Source: Aegilops tauschii subsp. strangulata
Taxonomy: Eukaryota; Streptophyta; Magnoliopsida; Poales; Poaceae
NCBI RefSeq assembly: GCF_002575655.3
Contig: NC_053035.3
Coordinates: 88,003,322 to 88,067,321, forward strand
DNA length: 64,000 nt
Direction of reading: 5' to 3'
This document shows positions 1 to 10,763 of this stretch, piece after piece (positions within the stretch are counted from its first letter, which is position 1; each line of letters begins with the position of its first letter). Below the pieces are notes generated by a model. It was not told the origin of the DNA, made no database searches, and saw nothing but the letters and a program-made list of their open reading frames with translations. The position numbers and the translations under genes were made by a program.

Positions 1-1443
1 TACTCCTTCACAGGGTAAACCCCCGCAGTCCCACAAGTCCACACCCAAATCAAGGACAAAGGAAGTGAGTCAGAGGAGCATCAAATTAAAGGCGTGTTTG
101 AGTATTGCTAGCACGAGTTTTCCATCTACGTATCTGCCTGTAGGCTGGGCTGCCCTGCTGGCTAGGCTAGAGCAAGGCCAGTGTGTTAGTGCTACAAAAC
201 TTGTTTTTAGAAGGAGGATCACATCCGGCCTCTGCATCCGCAAGATACATACGGACATATTATTAAAAGATGCCAAAGAAATATAAAGTCTAGAACAAGT
301 TCAGCTCGCAAACGGAGCAAAATAAAACAAAAAAATCTGAAATCATAAAGCCACAACCAGCATAGAAACAGAATACGATGACTAAACATCTACCCTATTA
401 ATGGGTCGCCATCCAAATCGGTTGAAGATACCCCGTGCGACCATCTCCCAACGGTTGCATCAGTAACCATAGGCTCCCTGGAATCCATAGGAGTGAGTAA
501 GGACCACGTACGGACCACGCTGTAGCTCTGAAGATGACCTGCAACAAATTTAAATATTTTGTCTGCTAAAGATCATATCATTTATATAGTTTCATATAGC
601 CCACAATAAAGCACATGCTCTTATCCGAATTTGTGCCGCAATAGCTGAGTATACTCCAGTTAACCACGTCCCAAATAACGTTTCAATGCTATCTGGAGAA
701 GAAATATTGAAAGCTATATGAATCATGCGCCCCAAGCAACTTCGTGCGCAAATAGAGGTCATTTTTTCTTGTTTGGTGAGGGATAGGTGCTAAAAAAACT
801 AGAGATGTGATCCGATCTCTCAGCAAACTAGGTCATTACCTCTGGTTCTGATAGAATCCTGAAGTTAGGGTGGCCATCCTTATCTCGTCTGAATAACTAC
901 CTCGGTATGGCTTGCCGCGGGACTAGAGGGACACTAGGCCATTTGTAGGTTGATACAGTCCGTCCGCACTTGTAAGGTATACATCTCTGATACTTCATCA
1001 ATGTTCACTAATAGAAATATCGCCTTGCTAAGTGGAGTGTCTTGTGCCACCCCAAAAGTCAGGGTGATTTGAGTCTTTAGGATCTTCGGCTGGTGAACAT
1101 CAAGGAATTCTTTTTCCTAGTATTTGGCTCTTTCTTAGTCGGGGACGATTCCCATGAATCATGATAGCCTCTGAGAGGATAACTGGTTGGAGTTCACTCC
1201 TCTCTGAGTGCAATACCTAGGACTACAAAGAATTGTTAGACATAAATATGCAATGTTCGCCTTGGTCCTGGGCGAAGATGAACCTGACACGTAGGGACTT
1301 ACTAGGTCCTATTCTGGAAGTATGGAATGAACTGCTCATAAGTTTGAAGCATATCCAATTGTCAAATGAGTCAAATGTATTTAGATGGAATTCGCAACAG
1401 GCTACTTTTTTTCTGTACATTCTTTATACACGACACTTGCCTA
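1..1443. other. Intergenic DNA, no gene recognised
   Basis: No reading frame in this stretch resembles a known protein, and no terminal repeats or target duplications were found. Short overlapping open frames near 65-286 and 1223-1496 lie on opposite strands of the same bases and show no domain. The sequence ends at the left target duplication of the LINE insertion that follows. Confidence 0.5.
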
Positions 1444-1456
1444 TAGTGATGTCCTT

Positions 1457-2485
1457 TTTTTCAAGGATACGTCAAGCAGACGTATCGAGATCATAGATAG
1501 AAGATGCCAAGATGGCGGATTTTTACAACGTTACAACACAACCCACGGATGCACGAGCCCGAGACTGCATGCTAACTACTCGCTACCACTCAACCGGTCT
1601 AACCTAGTTGGGAGTGATCTTGCCTCCCTCAGCAGGGCCGCAGCCCTCCAGTTCTGTCCCTCCGCCTCAATCTGCCGGAGGATCGTGCTGACAGATGGGG
1701 AAGCTCCGTTGAACACGATGTCGTTCCTATGTTTCCACAGTGTCCAAGCCACTAAAGTGATCACTGTCCATGTTTCCTTCCTCTTGGTCTTCTCGATGTT
1801 AAGGGAAGTCCACCATCGAACGAGCTCAGCCTCCGGCTCCGGAGTCCAGTGAGGCTTTCCCCAGTTGCCCATAATGACGGACCATATTTGTCGAGCGAGA
1901 ACACATCCAAGGAGCAGGTGGTCGATCGTTTTTGGCTCCTGATCGCAGAACGGGCATGCCGCCGGATGTGGCAATAAACGTCGCTGCAATCTGTCCGCCG
2001 TCCAGCATCTTTTCTGCGCCGCCAGCCAGGAAAAGAACTTGCACGTTGCCGGTGCTCTGGACTTCCAAATCTCCATTGCTCCTGCGGACTCAATACGTGC
2101 AGCAAAATGAGCTCGATAAGCTGACCGAACCGAGAACAAGCCATCTCCTTTCCAAGACCAGACAACTTTGTCGTCAATCCTGTCCACTAGTTGGATACTC
2201 CATAGTCGGTCGACCAATTGTATGAACTCTTGTATGGCCTCGGCGTTCATGTTGGGCGACACATCACGCCACCATTGTCCTGACTTAGCTTGCCTCACTG
2301 TCCTTACTTTTGTTGCGCTCTTCTTGACGACACCAAATAGGTTTGGCAGGATATCATGTATGCGTCCCTCTTGAAGCCACCAATCCGTCCAGAATAAGAC
2401 CGTGGATCCGTCCTCAATGGTGCACTTTGTGGCTGCTCTGTAGATGGCTAGTGAGTCCGATGAGACTTGAATGTTGAATTCTGTT
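1457..2485 (-). mobile_element. 5'-truncated LINE with 13-bp target duplication
   Basis: A minus-strand non-LTR retrotransposon fragment of about 1.03 kb. Both edges carry the 13-bp duplication TAGTGATGTCCTT (1444-1456 and 2486-2498). The run of T just inside the left copy (1457-1461) is the poly(A) tail seen from the plus strand. Only the 3' end of the element is present, the usual result of incomplete target-primed reverse transcription. It encodes the C-terminal zinc-binding domain of a LINE polymerase. Confidence 0.9.
1576..2458 (-). pseudogene. LINE reverse transcriptase C-terminal zinc-binding (zf-RVT) domain
   Basis: The frame is open on the minus strand from about 2458 down to 1576. 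It lacks a natural start because the element is 5'-truncated; the methionine at 2298 is internal. The N-terminal part reads like the linker between reverse transcriptase and zinc domain (…FWTDWWLQEGR…), followed by WSWKGDGLFSVRSAY and the finger residues CPFCDQEPKTIDHLLLGC, i.e. C-x2-C…H…C, then a conserved WTLWKHRN segment. This is the zf-RVT arrangement of plant L1-type LINEs. The upstream endonuclease and polymerase domains are absent, so it is a dead-on-arrival fragment. Confidence 0.88.
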
Positions 2486-2498
2486 TAGTGATGTCCTT

Positions 2499-2929
2499 AT
2501 AGACAATAAAGAATTAAGGAAGCTCAAAATAACTCTATGAATGAAGATTTTCATCTGGTTTTTATATTGGGGAGCAACATTACATATTGAAATTGGCTGG
2601 GTCGTAAGCTTGTGTCGTTTGCCATCATGAAGAGTAAATTAAACACCTATTTTTAAGTGGAAGTTTGCCAGTGCGGTGTGATCTACTGTTCAACTACCTT
2701 CGATTTTATACCCCATGAAGTGTGCGCGATATTTTTGGCAAGTGGTTGTGGGGATTTATGATCCTTGTGAGGGTGGCAGCCTTTATCGAAAAATTCACTA
2801 ACGAAAATCTAAACTTGAGGGCAAGTAATTTATCAAGTGGGTTCCTTTGTTAGATGACGAAGATCTATAAACTATGGTGCTTGATTTGTAGTAATCTTCT
2901 ATATTTAAATAGTTAGTCACCACTAACAT
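2499..2929. other. Non-coding gap, nothing recognised
   Basis: Between the LINE target duplication and the Helitron-like segment. No open frame with recognisable content and no repeat structure was seen. Confidence 0.4.
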
Positions 2930-3192
2930 ATTCTCTCAACATGCAAGCATGACAATCTCATCATTTAACATGCGTGGGAAAAGACCCACCTTAACATACA
3001 ACTATGCATAATAAAAATCCACCTCAACATGCAAACATGCATGCATTGTAAATTCCAACGTATTATGCTATTTACATTTAATTCTTATATTATTTCAAAA
3101 ATTATTATTTTAATTATTCATGTTCCACTTAACCAAAACCTCATTGAAACATTGCAAAATATTCCCGCAACAACGTGTGAGGCATCATCTAG
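2930..3192 (+). mobile_element. Probable non-autonomous Helitron fragment (3' end)
   Basis: The right end has the sequence CCCGCAACAACGTGTGAGG (3164-3182), a degenerate form of the GC hairpin seen at plant Helitron 3' ends, followed a few bases later by CTAG (3189-3192) and a host T. The preceding 250 bases contain repeated CTCAACATGCAAGCATG-like blocks. The left end is uncertain; TCTCTCAACATG near 2932 is only a guess. The hairpin is damaged by apparent G-to-A changes, so this is an old copy. Confidence 0.45.
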
Positions 3193-4229
3193 TATAATTA
3201 AATAGATGAATCCTAATAATATAACAGTTGTGAAATACAAGTCAAACCATATCAACGTGACATTAAGACATTATTATGCCACAAAAGTTCCTCATATTGG
3301 TCGTCTCGATAGACATTTCACAACAAGTTCCAAGGAGTAAAATGCACAACCATCACATTCATGTCACGATTAGCGAAAATCAACCACTTTACGAATCATG
3401 GCATTTTGGACAGCACCGAAAAATTGACAATGGCAAAAAATACCCTTTTGAACCAATAGAAATTTTCCTCTTTTTTCTCCTTTCCTTTGAACCAAATGGA
3501 CAAATAGTCACACAAAAAGAAAAATTCTATTAGTATGTTTTTTCTCCACTTTTTCTACGAATCAAAGAGGCGATCAGAGGATTTCGAAAACATGTGAATA
3601 TATAAACATAGGGATTAGATGTCTTTACATGTTGAATCCAACAGAAATTTGAAACGCATAACTACATTCTAAAAGTTGTTTTCTTGCACCATAGGAAGAG
3701 ATACATGAACTGTATTGCAGGACTTATAGAGACAAATGAAAATTTTCTATAATATTAGAATCAATGAAAAAAAGATCAGACTGCGGGCAAAGTAGATGGT
3801 TTTTCGTCTGTGAAAAAAACAAATTTAGGGTGACATTTGGTGTTTGATTTGTTTTTTTTTTTTGCACAGACCAAAATGCTTAACTTTTTTTCTTACAACT
3901 TTGCAGGTTGCATTTGGGTGTGACTAAGAATGCATAACATATTTGTTGAGATTTTTTTGACATTTGAAAAATTATTTTCACACGCAGGAGCATGTGCACC
4001 TGGGAGCTGAATTGGTTTTGTGGTTCGAAACCCTTCTTTTTTTATGGGATTCCGTGGCTACTAGGCTGAGCTCCTTAAAATACTAGTTACGGTCATTCCT
4101 TATTCGGCGCTTATAACATCCAGGCAAGTCTATGTCTCGCCTTTAGCGAGACCGAAGCAAAGCTCGGCTACAGGGAGTCCGTACTAGGTTGCCATAGCAG
4201 TCATGGTTTCATCATGCTGACGTTAAACA
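3193..4229. other. AT-rich intergenic DNA, no gene recognised
   Basis: The one longer frame (3276-3533, plus) has no domain signature and lies in AT-rich DNA. Nothing else was identified. Confidence 0.4.
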
Positions 4230-6759
4230 CGTGTTTTCTTATTTTTTAACTTTTTATATTTTAAAAACTAAATAGATGTATTATGAAAAAAACATTTAGT
4301 TAATTTTTCAAAAGTGTTCATGGCATATCTAAAAACTATTCATGCAATGAAAAAAATGTTCACTAAACTTTTTAAAAATATGTGTAATAATCTAAAAATA
4401 TATTTGATCATTCCAAAATATTCAAGTGTATAAAAAATGGACATGAGATTTTTCAAAAAATATAGAATGTAAAAAATATCCGTGCAAGTAAAAAAGTGTG
4501 TTGTACCATTCAAGAAAATGTTCACGAGTTTCAAGATATGTATATGACACTTGAAAAAATGTTAATACAAGAAAAATAATCTCGCAGTTTAAAAATGTTT
4601 TGTATCATTCCAAAATTTGTTTCAACGTGCATTTAAAAAAATGATAATTATTTAAAAAATGGTGAAAACATGTATTTGAAAAATATTACATGTATATAAA
4701 AAAGTTTTAGATGTATATGAGAAATGTAAGATGCATATGATAAAAGTAGACATCAAAACATGTATTTAAAAAGATATAAAAAATGTACTTAAAATGTTCC
4801 TGAAGTATACAATTTTTTTACTATGTGCATTCAAAAAATAGACTTGTGCTTAAAAAAAGAAGAAAACCGGTGAAAACCGAAGAAAGAAACACAGAAAACC
4901 AATGCGGAAAATAAAATAATAAGAAGAAGAAGTGTAAAATCTGAATAAAGAATAGAAAGCCAAAGAAAACCAGTGTAAAACAGTAAAAGGAACAATAAAA
5001 ACAACAGACAAAAAAGATCCTCGCAGCCCATATAAGGTCGGCAAAGTTGCGCCGCGGTGTAAGCGAGACTAATATGACTCGCAACTAGAGTGCTCTTATT
5101 CAGCGACCTACACGCTGAATAGTGAGGAAACGCGCACCCCCAGTCCCCCGTTGGAGTTTTTGGAGCGGCCCATGTGCCGAGCGGGAAACGCCTGTTTTTT
5201 ATATTTCGTTTTTTCGAGTTTTATTTTATTTTTATGTTTTGACTTTTACTGCCGTCAAATAATTTAGGATCTCAAAATAAATTGTGAATTTTGAAAAACT
5301 TGTTCGCATATTCGAATTTTTTTACAAATTTCAAAAATATTCCTGAATTTCAAAAACGATTCTTCAATTCCAAAAAACTCCCAAGTTTTATAAGATTTCC
5401 AAGAAATTTTACAAACATTTGAAAATTCAAAAAATGCTCGCTGATCTGGAAAATATGTTCGTAAATTCAGAAATTCTTCAAGTATTTAAAAAATGGTCAC
5501 AAATACAAAACAAATCAAGGCTTTGAAATTTTTCACAAAGTTCGAAAAATATTCTTGAAATTTAAAAGTAAAAAATGGGAAACAAACAGAAAAGAAGAAA
5601 AAGAAAAAACAAGACTAAACAACAATGCGCCATTCCTATATAAAGGACTTCGCGTACGGGAAGGTACGCGCGCTCCCTTTTGGGCCTTCCCATGTGCCGC
5701 CCCCTGTTCTTTAAATTCGCTCTTATTGTATTTTTCCTTTTTTATTTAAAATGACTAGGTATTATATAAGAATGTGCATTTTGAAAAACAAAATCATTAA
5801 ATGCTAAAATGCATATGAATTCAATAAAATGTTCATTATTCTAAAAAATGTTCGTTATTCTAAAAAATGTTCAAAAATCATAAAATGTTTGTGATTTTTC
5901 AAACATGTTTGCATACCCTTAAAAATGCTCAAGATTTTGCAAAAAATTGTTTGAAATAAAAAAAGTCTATTAATTTGAAACAAATGCTCATGAATTGTTA
6001 GAAAATGTTTGCAAATTTCAAAAATTCTTTCCAAATTTCTAAAAATCATCTTTTCAAAAATGGTTCATGCATTGAAAAAAAATGTTCAACAAAACAAAAA
6101 TAATGATTAGGAATATAAGGAATTGTTCCCAAATTTTAAAAATTGTTCACCAATTCATACAATGCTTATTTGTTTCAAAGACTATGTTCACAATTTTGAA
6201 AAATATTCGCGCATTTATATAAATTGTTCATGAATTCTAAAAATGTTCATGATTTAAAGAAATATTCATGAATTTTAAATGGTCGTATCCCCTATTGGGC
6301 CTGCCCATATAATCTTCTGCTAGTTTAGGTTTTGGGAGCTTCTAGAAGCTTAGTTCTTTTCTTTTGTGGGGAGCTACTTTAGAAGCTTACATTCAGCTGT
6401 TACTAAAAAAAGCTTACATTCAGCTGGTTTCTACGTTTTTCAGTTGGGGTTTTCTACCAGTTTGTTTGGTTTTTATATATTTATTATTATTATTTTAAAA
6501 ACCTTTTTGTTTTTCATCCTTTCTGAAAAAAAATCTAGTTTTTCATTTTGTGATCATTTTTCAAATATGGGAACATTTTCAAATTTGTGAACTCTTCATG
6601 TTCAATTGTCAAATGAGCAAACTTTTCCTATATTAAGATATGCCAACTTTTTTAAAACCGATAGACTTTTTCAATCCCGTGAATTTTTTCTTAAATTTGT
6701 GAACATTTTTTTGAATCCACATACTTTTTCCAAAACCATGAATATTTTCAAATGCTTGA

Positions 6760-6936
6760 ACTTGAAATAAAGCATTGAGTCAAACTCTTCTTTGGTGTGA
6801 AGGTGGTAGCTATGAATAGGCATCGACTATCTGGGAAAGGTAGAAGAATAGTACCTATTATGGGACGTATATTGCATTACAGACATATGATCATTAGTCA
6901 TCAACGAGGTTATTCTACTCCACTTCTAGATAGATA
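6760..6936 (+). pseudogene. rpl23: Plastid ribosomal protein L23 fragment (C-terminal part)
   Basis: Translation in one frame gives the end of plastid uL23: a [15 protein letters not shown] segment, then [16 protein letters not shown], then HYRHMIIS and GYSTPLLDR before a TAA. In plastids L23 is a large-subunit protein near the polypeptide exit tunnel. The fragment starts about 60 codons from the C-terminus. A TGA stands where the family has tryptophan (KHWVELFFG), a G-to-A change. It lacks a start and cannot be functional. Confidence 0.87.
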
Positions 6937-6963
6937 AAAATCTAAATGAGAATATGTAATAGT

Positions 6964-6999
6964 ATGGTGAAGCATTTATACAGGACATCTATTTCAAAC
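6964..6999 (+). pseudogene. rpl2: Plastid ribosomal protein L2 fragment (first codons)
   Basis: After a 27-base spacer the frame MVKHLYRTSIS matches the N-terminus of plastid uL2 (M-A-K-H-L-Y-K-T). It runs into AT-rich repeat after about 12 codons. In grass plastids the rpl2 start is commonly an ACG edited to AUG in RNA; here the DNA reads ATG, which could be a C-to-T change after transfer. Confidence 0.75.
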
Positions 7000-7115
7000 C
7001 ATTTTTAAATTCTCGCTCTTTTTAATTGACAAAAAACTTAGTATTTTTTTTAAAAAAATCATGAACATTTTTAAAACTCATAAACATTTAAAAATAAATA
7101 AAAACCCCATTAACT

Positions 7116-8193
7116 TTTTTAGAAAAGTCAAAGGTCGAACGATCGAGCGAATGGGAAGGTGGCAGAGTGAGGGAGCACGCATTATTGGCCACCGCCGTGT
7201 CACCCCTTTACAACCGTAGTGATCTCATATTTCCTGTTGTTGTGCTCCTACCTCCTGCCTCCTGCCTCCTTCTCTGTAGCGTCAGGCGCCGCCGTGGCAG
7301 AGGTCGGCCGTCGCGGTCGTGAGCGTCGCCTCGCCTTGCAAGAAGACAACCCTGGGCTGCGATGTGGGTCGACTGTGGGATGCCACTGCCGCCACGAGCG
7401 ACCGCATGGTCCGCCGACCGCCACAAGCAGTGGCGTAGCCAGGCTCCGAGCAACAGGGGCCTTGGCCCGGGGCGTGGCAGTAGGTTGTTTTGTTAATTCT
7501 AGATGAAATGTTACTGTTTGCTACTATAGCACTGAAGCTGACCCTGGGCGTGGAGCCAGTCTGCCTACGCCACTGGCCACAAGGAGGGTCATATCCACCA
7601 GCTGCGATTCTTCCTCAAGGTTATTTCGCGCCCTACCGTCATCTGGCCCACAAGTCTTCAGCAGTAGGGCTGCCTCGGTCAGCCCCAGTTCGTCCACGTG
7701 GCCGTGCCGTCATCAGCCGTCGCCTAGACCATTGGCCGCCACCATGAGGTTCGCCTCTTCTGGCTCCGGTTTGTCCGGGGGCCTTGTTTCTGCCGGTTGG
7801 CACTATGGTGTTGTGTCCGCGCCTACGATGGCGTCCGTCTTCTCTATTGATGCTAAGATATGTGGTGTTGTGGCGTGCTTGTGGTGCCCAGGACCACATA
7901 CCAACGCCTCCACGGGATGGAATTTGAGGATTCTTCTGTCGTCGCCAACGCCTGATCCAGACACGGCATTTGGTAGCAAGGAGCAAATCCATCGGGAGGA
8001 GGCGATGACCTCTGTACTCGTGGTCAAGGCCCCGACGTGTGTCGGAGCTAAATCTGACAATTCCCGTAGTATGGCTTGTACAACTATATCAGATACGCCT
8101 AAGGGGTAGAACCCTCCGTGACTCCATTTTTTGTCCTGTAAGTCAGCGCATTGAGCCATGATTTTTGTCTACGTGGACCCAAACGAAACGTGC
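7116..8193. other. Moderately GC-rich non-coding DNA around a MITE
   Basis: Overlapping open frames occur on both strands (for example 7639-7992 minus and 7732-8109 plus), but none shows a domain and they overlap each other, so I do not call a gene. The stretch could be degraded transposon or gene-fragment sequence. A 148-bp hAT-type MITE lies inside at 7428-7575. Confidence 0.4.
7428..7575. mobile_element. hAT-type MITE, 148 bp, perfect 8-bp target duplication
   Basis: The element begins CAGTGGCGTAGCC and ends CTACGCCACTG, a terminal inverted repeat of the CAGTGGCG type common in plant hAT elements. It is bounded by an exact 8-bp duplication GCCACAAG (7420-7427 and 7576-7583), the length characteristic of hAT transposition. 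It has no coding capacity and would depend on a transposase elsewhere. Confidence 0.92.
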
Positions 8194-8401
8194 GGCCTCT
8201 TCCAATGCATTGGTGCTAAGGTGAGGTGCTAAATGCATTAAAAAGCTTAGCAACTACTCTTCCCAATGCATTGGTGCTTAACTTTTGTAGCTAAACTTTC
8301 CTTATTTAATATTTTAACACCAAAACACCTTCATGCATTAGTTGATAGTCATTTTGCATAGGACCACGCGTTTAGCATCGTTTCTCCTAGGGTCATCATA
8401 A

Positions 8402-8714
8402 GGCTACTTCCAATGCATTGGTGCTTACATGAGGTGCTAAGCACATTAAAAACTTTCGCAACTAAAGCCTCCAATGCATAGGTGCTTAACTTGTTGGTGC
8501 TAAGCATCCTTCCTTTAATGATTTCGCAACTAAAGTTCTTCATGCATTGGTGGTATTCTTTCATTTAAGTGTTTTGTCTAGGTTCTCGCGCTTGGCATTG
8601 TTTATTCCTGGGTCACCACACTCATCTCTCTCCTCTTAATTACCTTGCCACATCAGACTTTTTGCCTACATGGCAGCCTTAGCACCTGTACAAGATGAAG
8701 CATTGAGAGGGGCC
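8402..8714. mobile_element. Tourist/Harbinger-like MITE, same family as its host, TSD TAA
   Basis: Starts GGCTACTTCCAATGC and ends GCATTGAGAGGGGCC, whose reverse complement GGCCCCTCTCAATGC matches the start. TAA flanks both sides (8399-8401, 8715-8717), the 3-bp duplication used by PIF/Harbinger elements. It is inserted into a copy of its own family (8194-9086). Confidence 0.85.
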
Positions 8715-8777
8715 TAATACTCTCTCTTCTCTTTAATTGCTCCGTCATATCACTTTTTTACCTATGTGACATCCTTA

Positions 8778-9050
8778 GACTGGTCACAGTGGGGAGTAAC
8801 TTAGAGTAGTAACATGCATATGTTACTAGTCTATGTTACCACCTCCACAGTGGGTAGTAACATATGTGTTGTGTTATGCATCACTTTATGTATTAGGTTG
8901 TAGACTCATCTTTTCTTGATATGTGTGATGTTATAGTAACTAGTTATGCTACCACATGCCACTCTTTCTTCATTAATTACATGCCACATCATCTATTTTG
9001 CCTAGATAAGTGTGATGTTATCATCTATGTTACTTTAACTGTGGCTAGTC
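8778..9050. mobile_element. Tourist/Harbinger-like MITE, 273 bp, TSD TTA
   Basis: Begins GACTGGTCACAGTGGGGAG and ends with the inverse, TTAACTGTGGCTAGTC, with TTA on both sides (8775-8777 and 9051-9053). The interior repeats GTTACTAGTCTATGTTAC-type blocks. The family is distinct from the MITE it has entered. Its right end lies about 390 bp upstream of the RPA1-like start codon. Confidence 0.9.
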
Positions 9051-9086
9051 TTAGCACCGGTACCCCTTGAAACACTGGCAAGGGAG

Positions 9087-9437
9087 TAACACTGCGAAGA
9101 ACCACATTGCAGCTGGACCTTGCATCCCGTGAGAATCAGACACGCCATAGTTCACTCGCAAAGCGGTACACACGCGTCTGCTCCTACCCGCGGCACGACC
9201 CAGCCTCGGAATTCGGGACACAACCCGCGGCTTCCCTCGTAAGCCACCGCCCCCTCCCAACCAATAACTGCGCCCAAGCCCGTCCCCATCCTCCCCTCCG
9301 CAGTTCCAAACCCCTCCACAGCCTCGCTCTCTCACATTCGCACCCGTGAACCCTCTCCTCTCCTCTCGCTCCTCTCCCTCAACCTTCTTCCAGAAGCCAA
9401 GGCCCTCTCTCGGGCCCCACTCCACCGCCGCGGTGAC
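9087..9437 (+). promoter_or_regulatory. Presumed promoter and CT-rich 5' leader of the RPA1-like gene
   Basis: The sequence turns GC-rich after the MITE. The last 130 bases before the start codon are pyrimidine-rich (CCTCTCCTCTCGCTCCTCTC-like), as is common in plant 5' untranslated leaders. I see no convincing TATA box. The assignment rests on position only. Confidence 0.4.
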
Positions 9438-9712
9438 ATGGGGGGAGGCGCTATGGAGGTGGACCTGACCCACGGCGCGGTGGCGGCGATGTCGCGGTTC
9501 CAGCGAGGCCTGCGCCCGGTGCTGCAGGTGTTGGGCGCCCCTGCCTCGGCGGGCCCCACGGACCGGTACCGCTTCCTGCTCTCCGACGGCGTGCACTCCC
9601 AGGAGGGGATCCTCGTCCCCTCCCTCGACAGCCTCGTCAGGACCGGCCGGCTCTGCGACGGCACCGTCATACGCGTCCTCGACTACGTCTGCAACTCCGT
9701 CTGCAGCCGAAG
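9438..9712 (+). CDS. RPA1: RPA1-like exon 1 (RPA70N domain)
   Basis: The ATG at 9438 is the first in frame; a second lies at 9453. The product contains LTHGAVAAM, RPVLQVLG, RYRFLLSDGVHSQ and GTVIRVLDYVCNSV, the recognisable pattern of the RPA70 N-terminal OB fold that binds partner proteins rather than mainly DNA. The exon ends at 9712, where AG|GTGACG is a good splice donor. Joining it to the GG at 12550 restores an arginine followed by VIIVIQLEM, matching the NRRIIIVL strand of the family. This exon has no visible lesion. Confidence 0.85.
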
Positions 9713-10317
9713 GTGACGGCCAATCGCTCTCCCGCCCAACCCCCGGCGATCTACACTGATTGTCTCACGAGATGGATTAGGGTTTTAATGTGCTTTATGC
9801 GTGCTAAATGGGGGGAAATGCTAGGGTTCTGCACGGTTTTCCTGTGCCGATTTCCCCCACGCGGTAACTGCGCAAGCAGTATTCCGCGAGATCTATGGCT
9901 ATACTTTTGTGGCTGGTGCATGCACGCTTTCCGCCGGCTTGTAGTTGATTCCTTGTATTACTTGCTAATAATGCGCATTTGCTAGTGTTGGTTTTGCTGT
10001 GTACATGACTGAACTTTTTTACATTTTAATAGTAAGTTGCAACGGAGTTATGTAGTCAACATATGGCGCCGATGGGTAGGTGTCCAGTCTAGCTGGTTCA
10101 TTTGGTACAACTTGAATCAGATATCACAACCTTGCTTACCAGTTTGGAAGGAAATAGCTATCGGGTACTACCAAAACTAGAAGACTGACTTGTGCATTTG
10201 TGATGTGGCCGTGAGATCTAGCCTTGTCTATTTGTATGGAAACAAAGATTTATATTTAGAGTTCAAATCAATTATTTTGATGTACATTAGAGCACACAAA
10301 CCCTCCATTATCAGATA

Positions 10318-10368
10318 CTCCATCTGTCTCGTCATATAAAACACTCTTATATTATGGGACGGAGGGAG
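10318..10368. mobile_element. Stowaway MITE remnant (terminal repeats only)
   Basis: CTCCATCTGTCTCG… faces …GGGACGGAGGGAG, the Stowaway terminal repeat, with TA on each side (10316-10317, 10369-10370). At 51 bp it is little more than the two ends, so the centre has been lost. Confidence 0.75.
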
Positions 10369-10672
10369 TATATGTTTTTGCTGCATGCAAGGCCACCTGA
10401 CGGCACAAGTTTATTGGCTAGATAGGACTTCCGTTTTCCTGATCTTAGGCTTCTGCCTGAACGTTTTACCTTTTGTTTCTGTGGTTTAATGTCCGTGCCA
10501 CCCATCGTGATTGTTTAGCTTTATACTATTTTGGAGAACTTTTTTCCAGTATAAATGACACGCCTGCCTTTTGGTTTGAGAATGGCTCATGTGACAATGT
10601 GAATACTAGAATTTTCATCATAAATATGTCCATAGTACTAGTATCAACTATGTATATGCTGTTACAATATTA

Positions 10673-10763
10673 CTCCCTCCGTCCCAAAATAAGTGTCAAC
10701 TTTAGTACAAAATTGTACTGAACTTAGTACAAAGTTAAGACACTTATGTTGGGACGGTGGGAG
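10673..10763. mobile_element. Stowaway MITE, 91 bp
   Basis: CTCCCTCCGTCCCAAAATAA at the left and the inverse CTTATGTTGGGACGGTGGGAG at the right, with TA duplications at 10671-10672 and 10764-10765. The copy is almost a perfect palindrome, as is common for this Tc1/mariner-derived family. Confidence 0.9.

Larger units (their letters stand above)
6760..6999 (+). other. Nuclear insertion of chloroplast DNA (rpl23-rpl2 junction)
   Basis: About 240 bp match the plastid inverted-repeat order rpl23, spacer, rpl2, on one strand and in the correct order. The rpl23 C-terminus and its stop, a short spacer and the first 12 codons of rpl2 are all present (see separate entries). Surrounding sequence is nuclear AT-rich repeat, so this is a NUPT, or plastid DNA that came through the mitochondrion. 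Differences from functional genes look mostly like C-to-T or G-to-A changes, as expected for methylated nuclear DNA. Confidence 0.85.
4230..7115. repeat. AT-rich degenerate repeat tract with AAAAATGTTC-like units
   Basis: Short units resembling AAAAATGTTCATGAATT recur many times on the plus strand across 4260-4850, 5270-5580 and 5780-6270. From about 6540 the same unit appears inverted (GAACATTTTTCAAA, TGTGAACATTTTTTTG). The tract therefore has an imperfect foldback organisation, of the kind often seen inside non-autonomous Mutator-like DNA transposons of Triticeae. I could not define termini or target duplications. All small open frames here are by-products of the composition. A plastid fragment sits inside at 6760-6999. 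Confidence 0.5.
8194..9086. mobile_element. MITE (outer copy), split by two later MITEs
   Basis: Starts GGCCTCTTCCAATGC and ends near GGCAAGGGAG, imperfectly inverted. When the two inner insertions and one copy of each duplication are removed, about 300 bp remain. This is close to the 313-bp inner copy of the same family, to which it aligns along its length (for example the CCTAGGGTCATCA and TCTCTTCTCTTTAATT segments). TAA follows the right end; no matching left duplication is visible, so the left edge is approximate. Confidence 0.7.
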
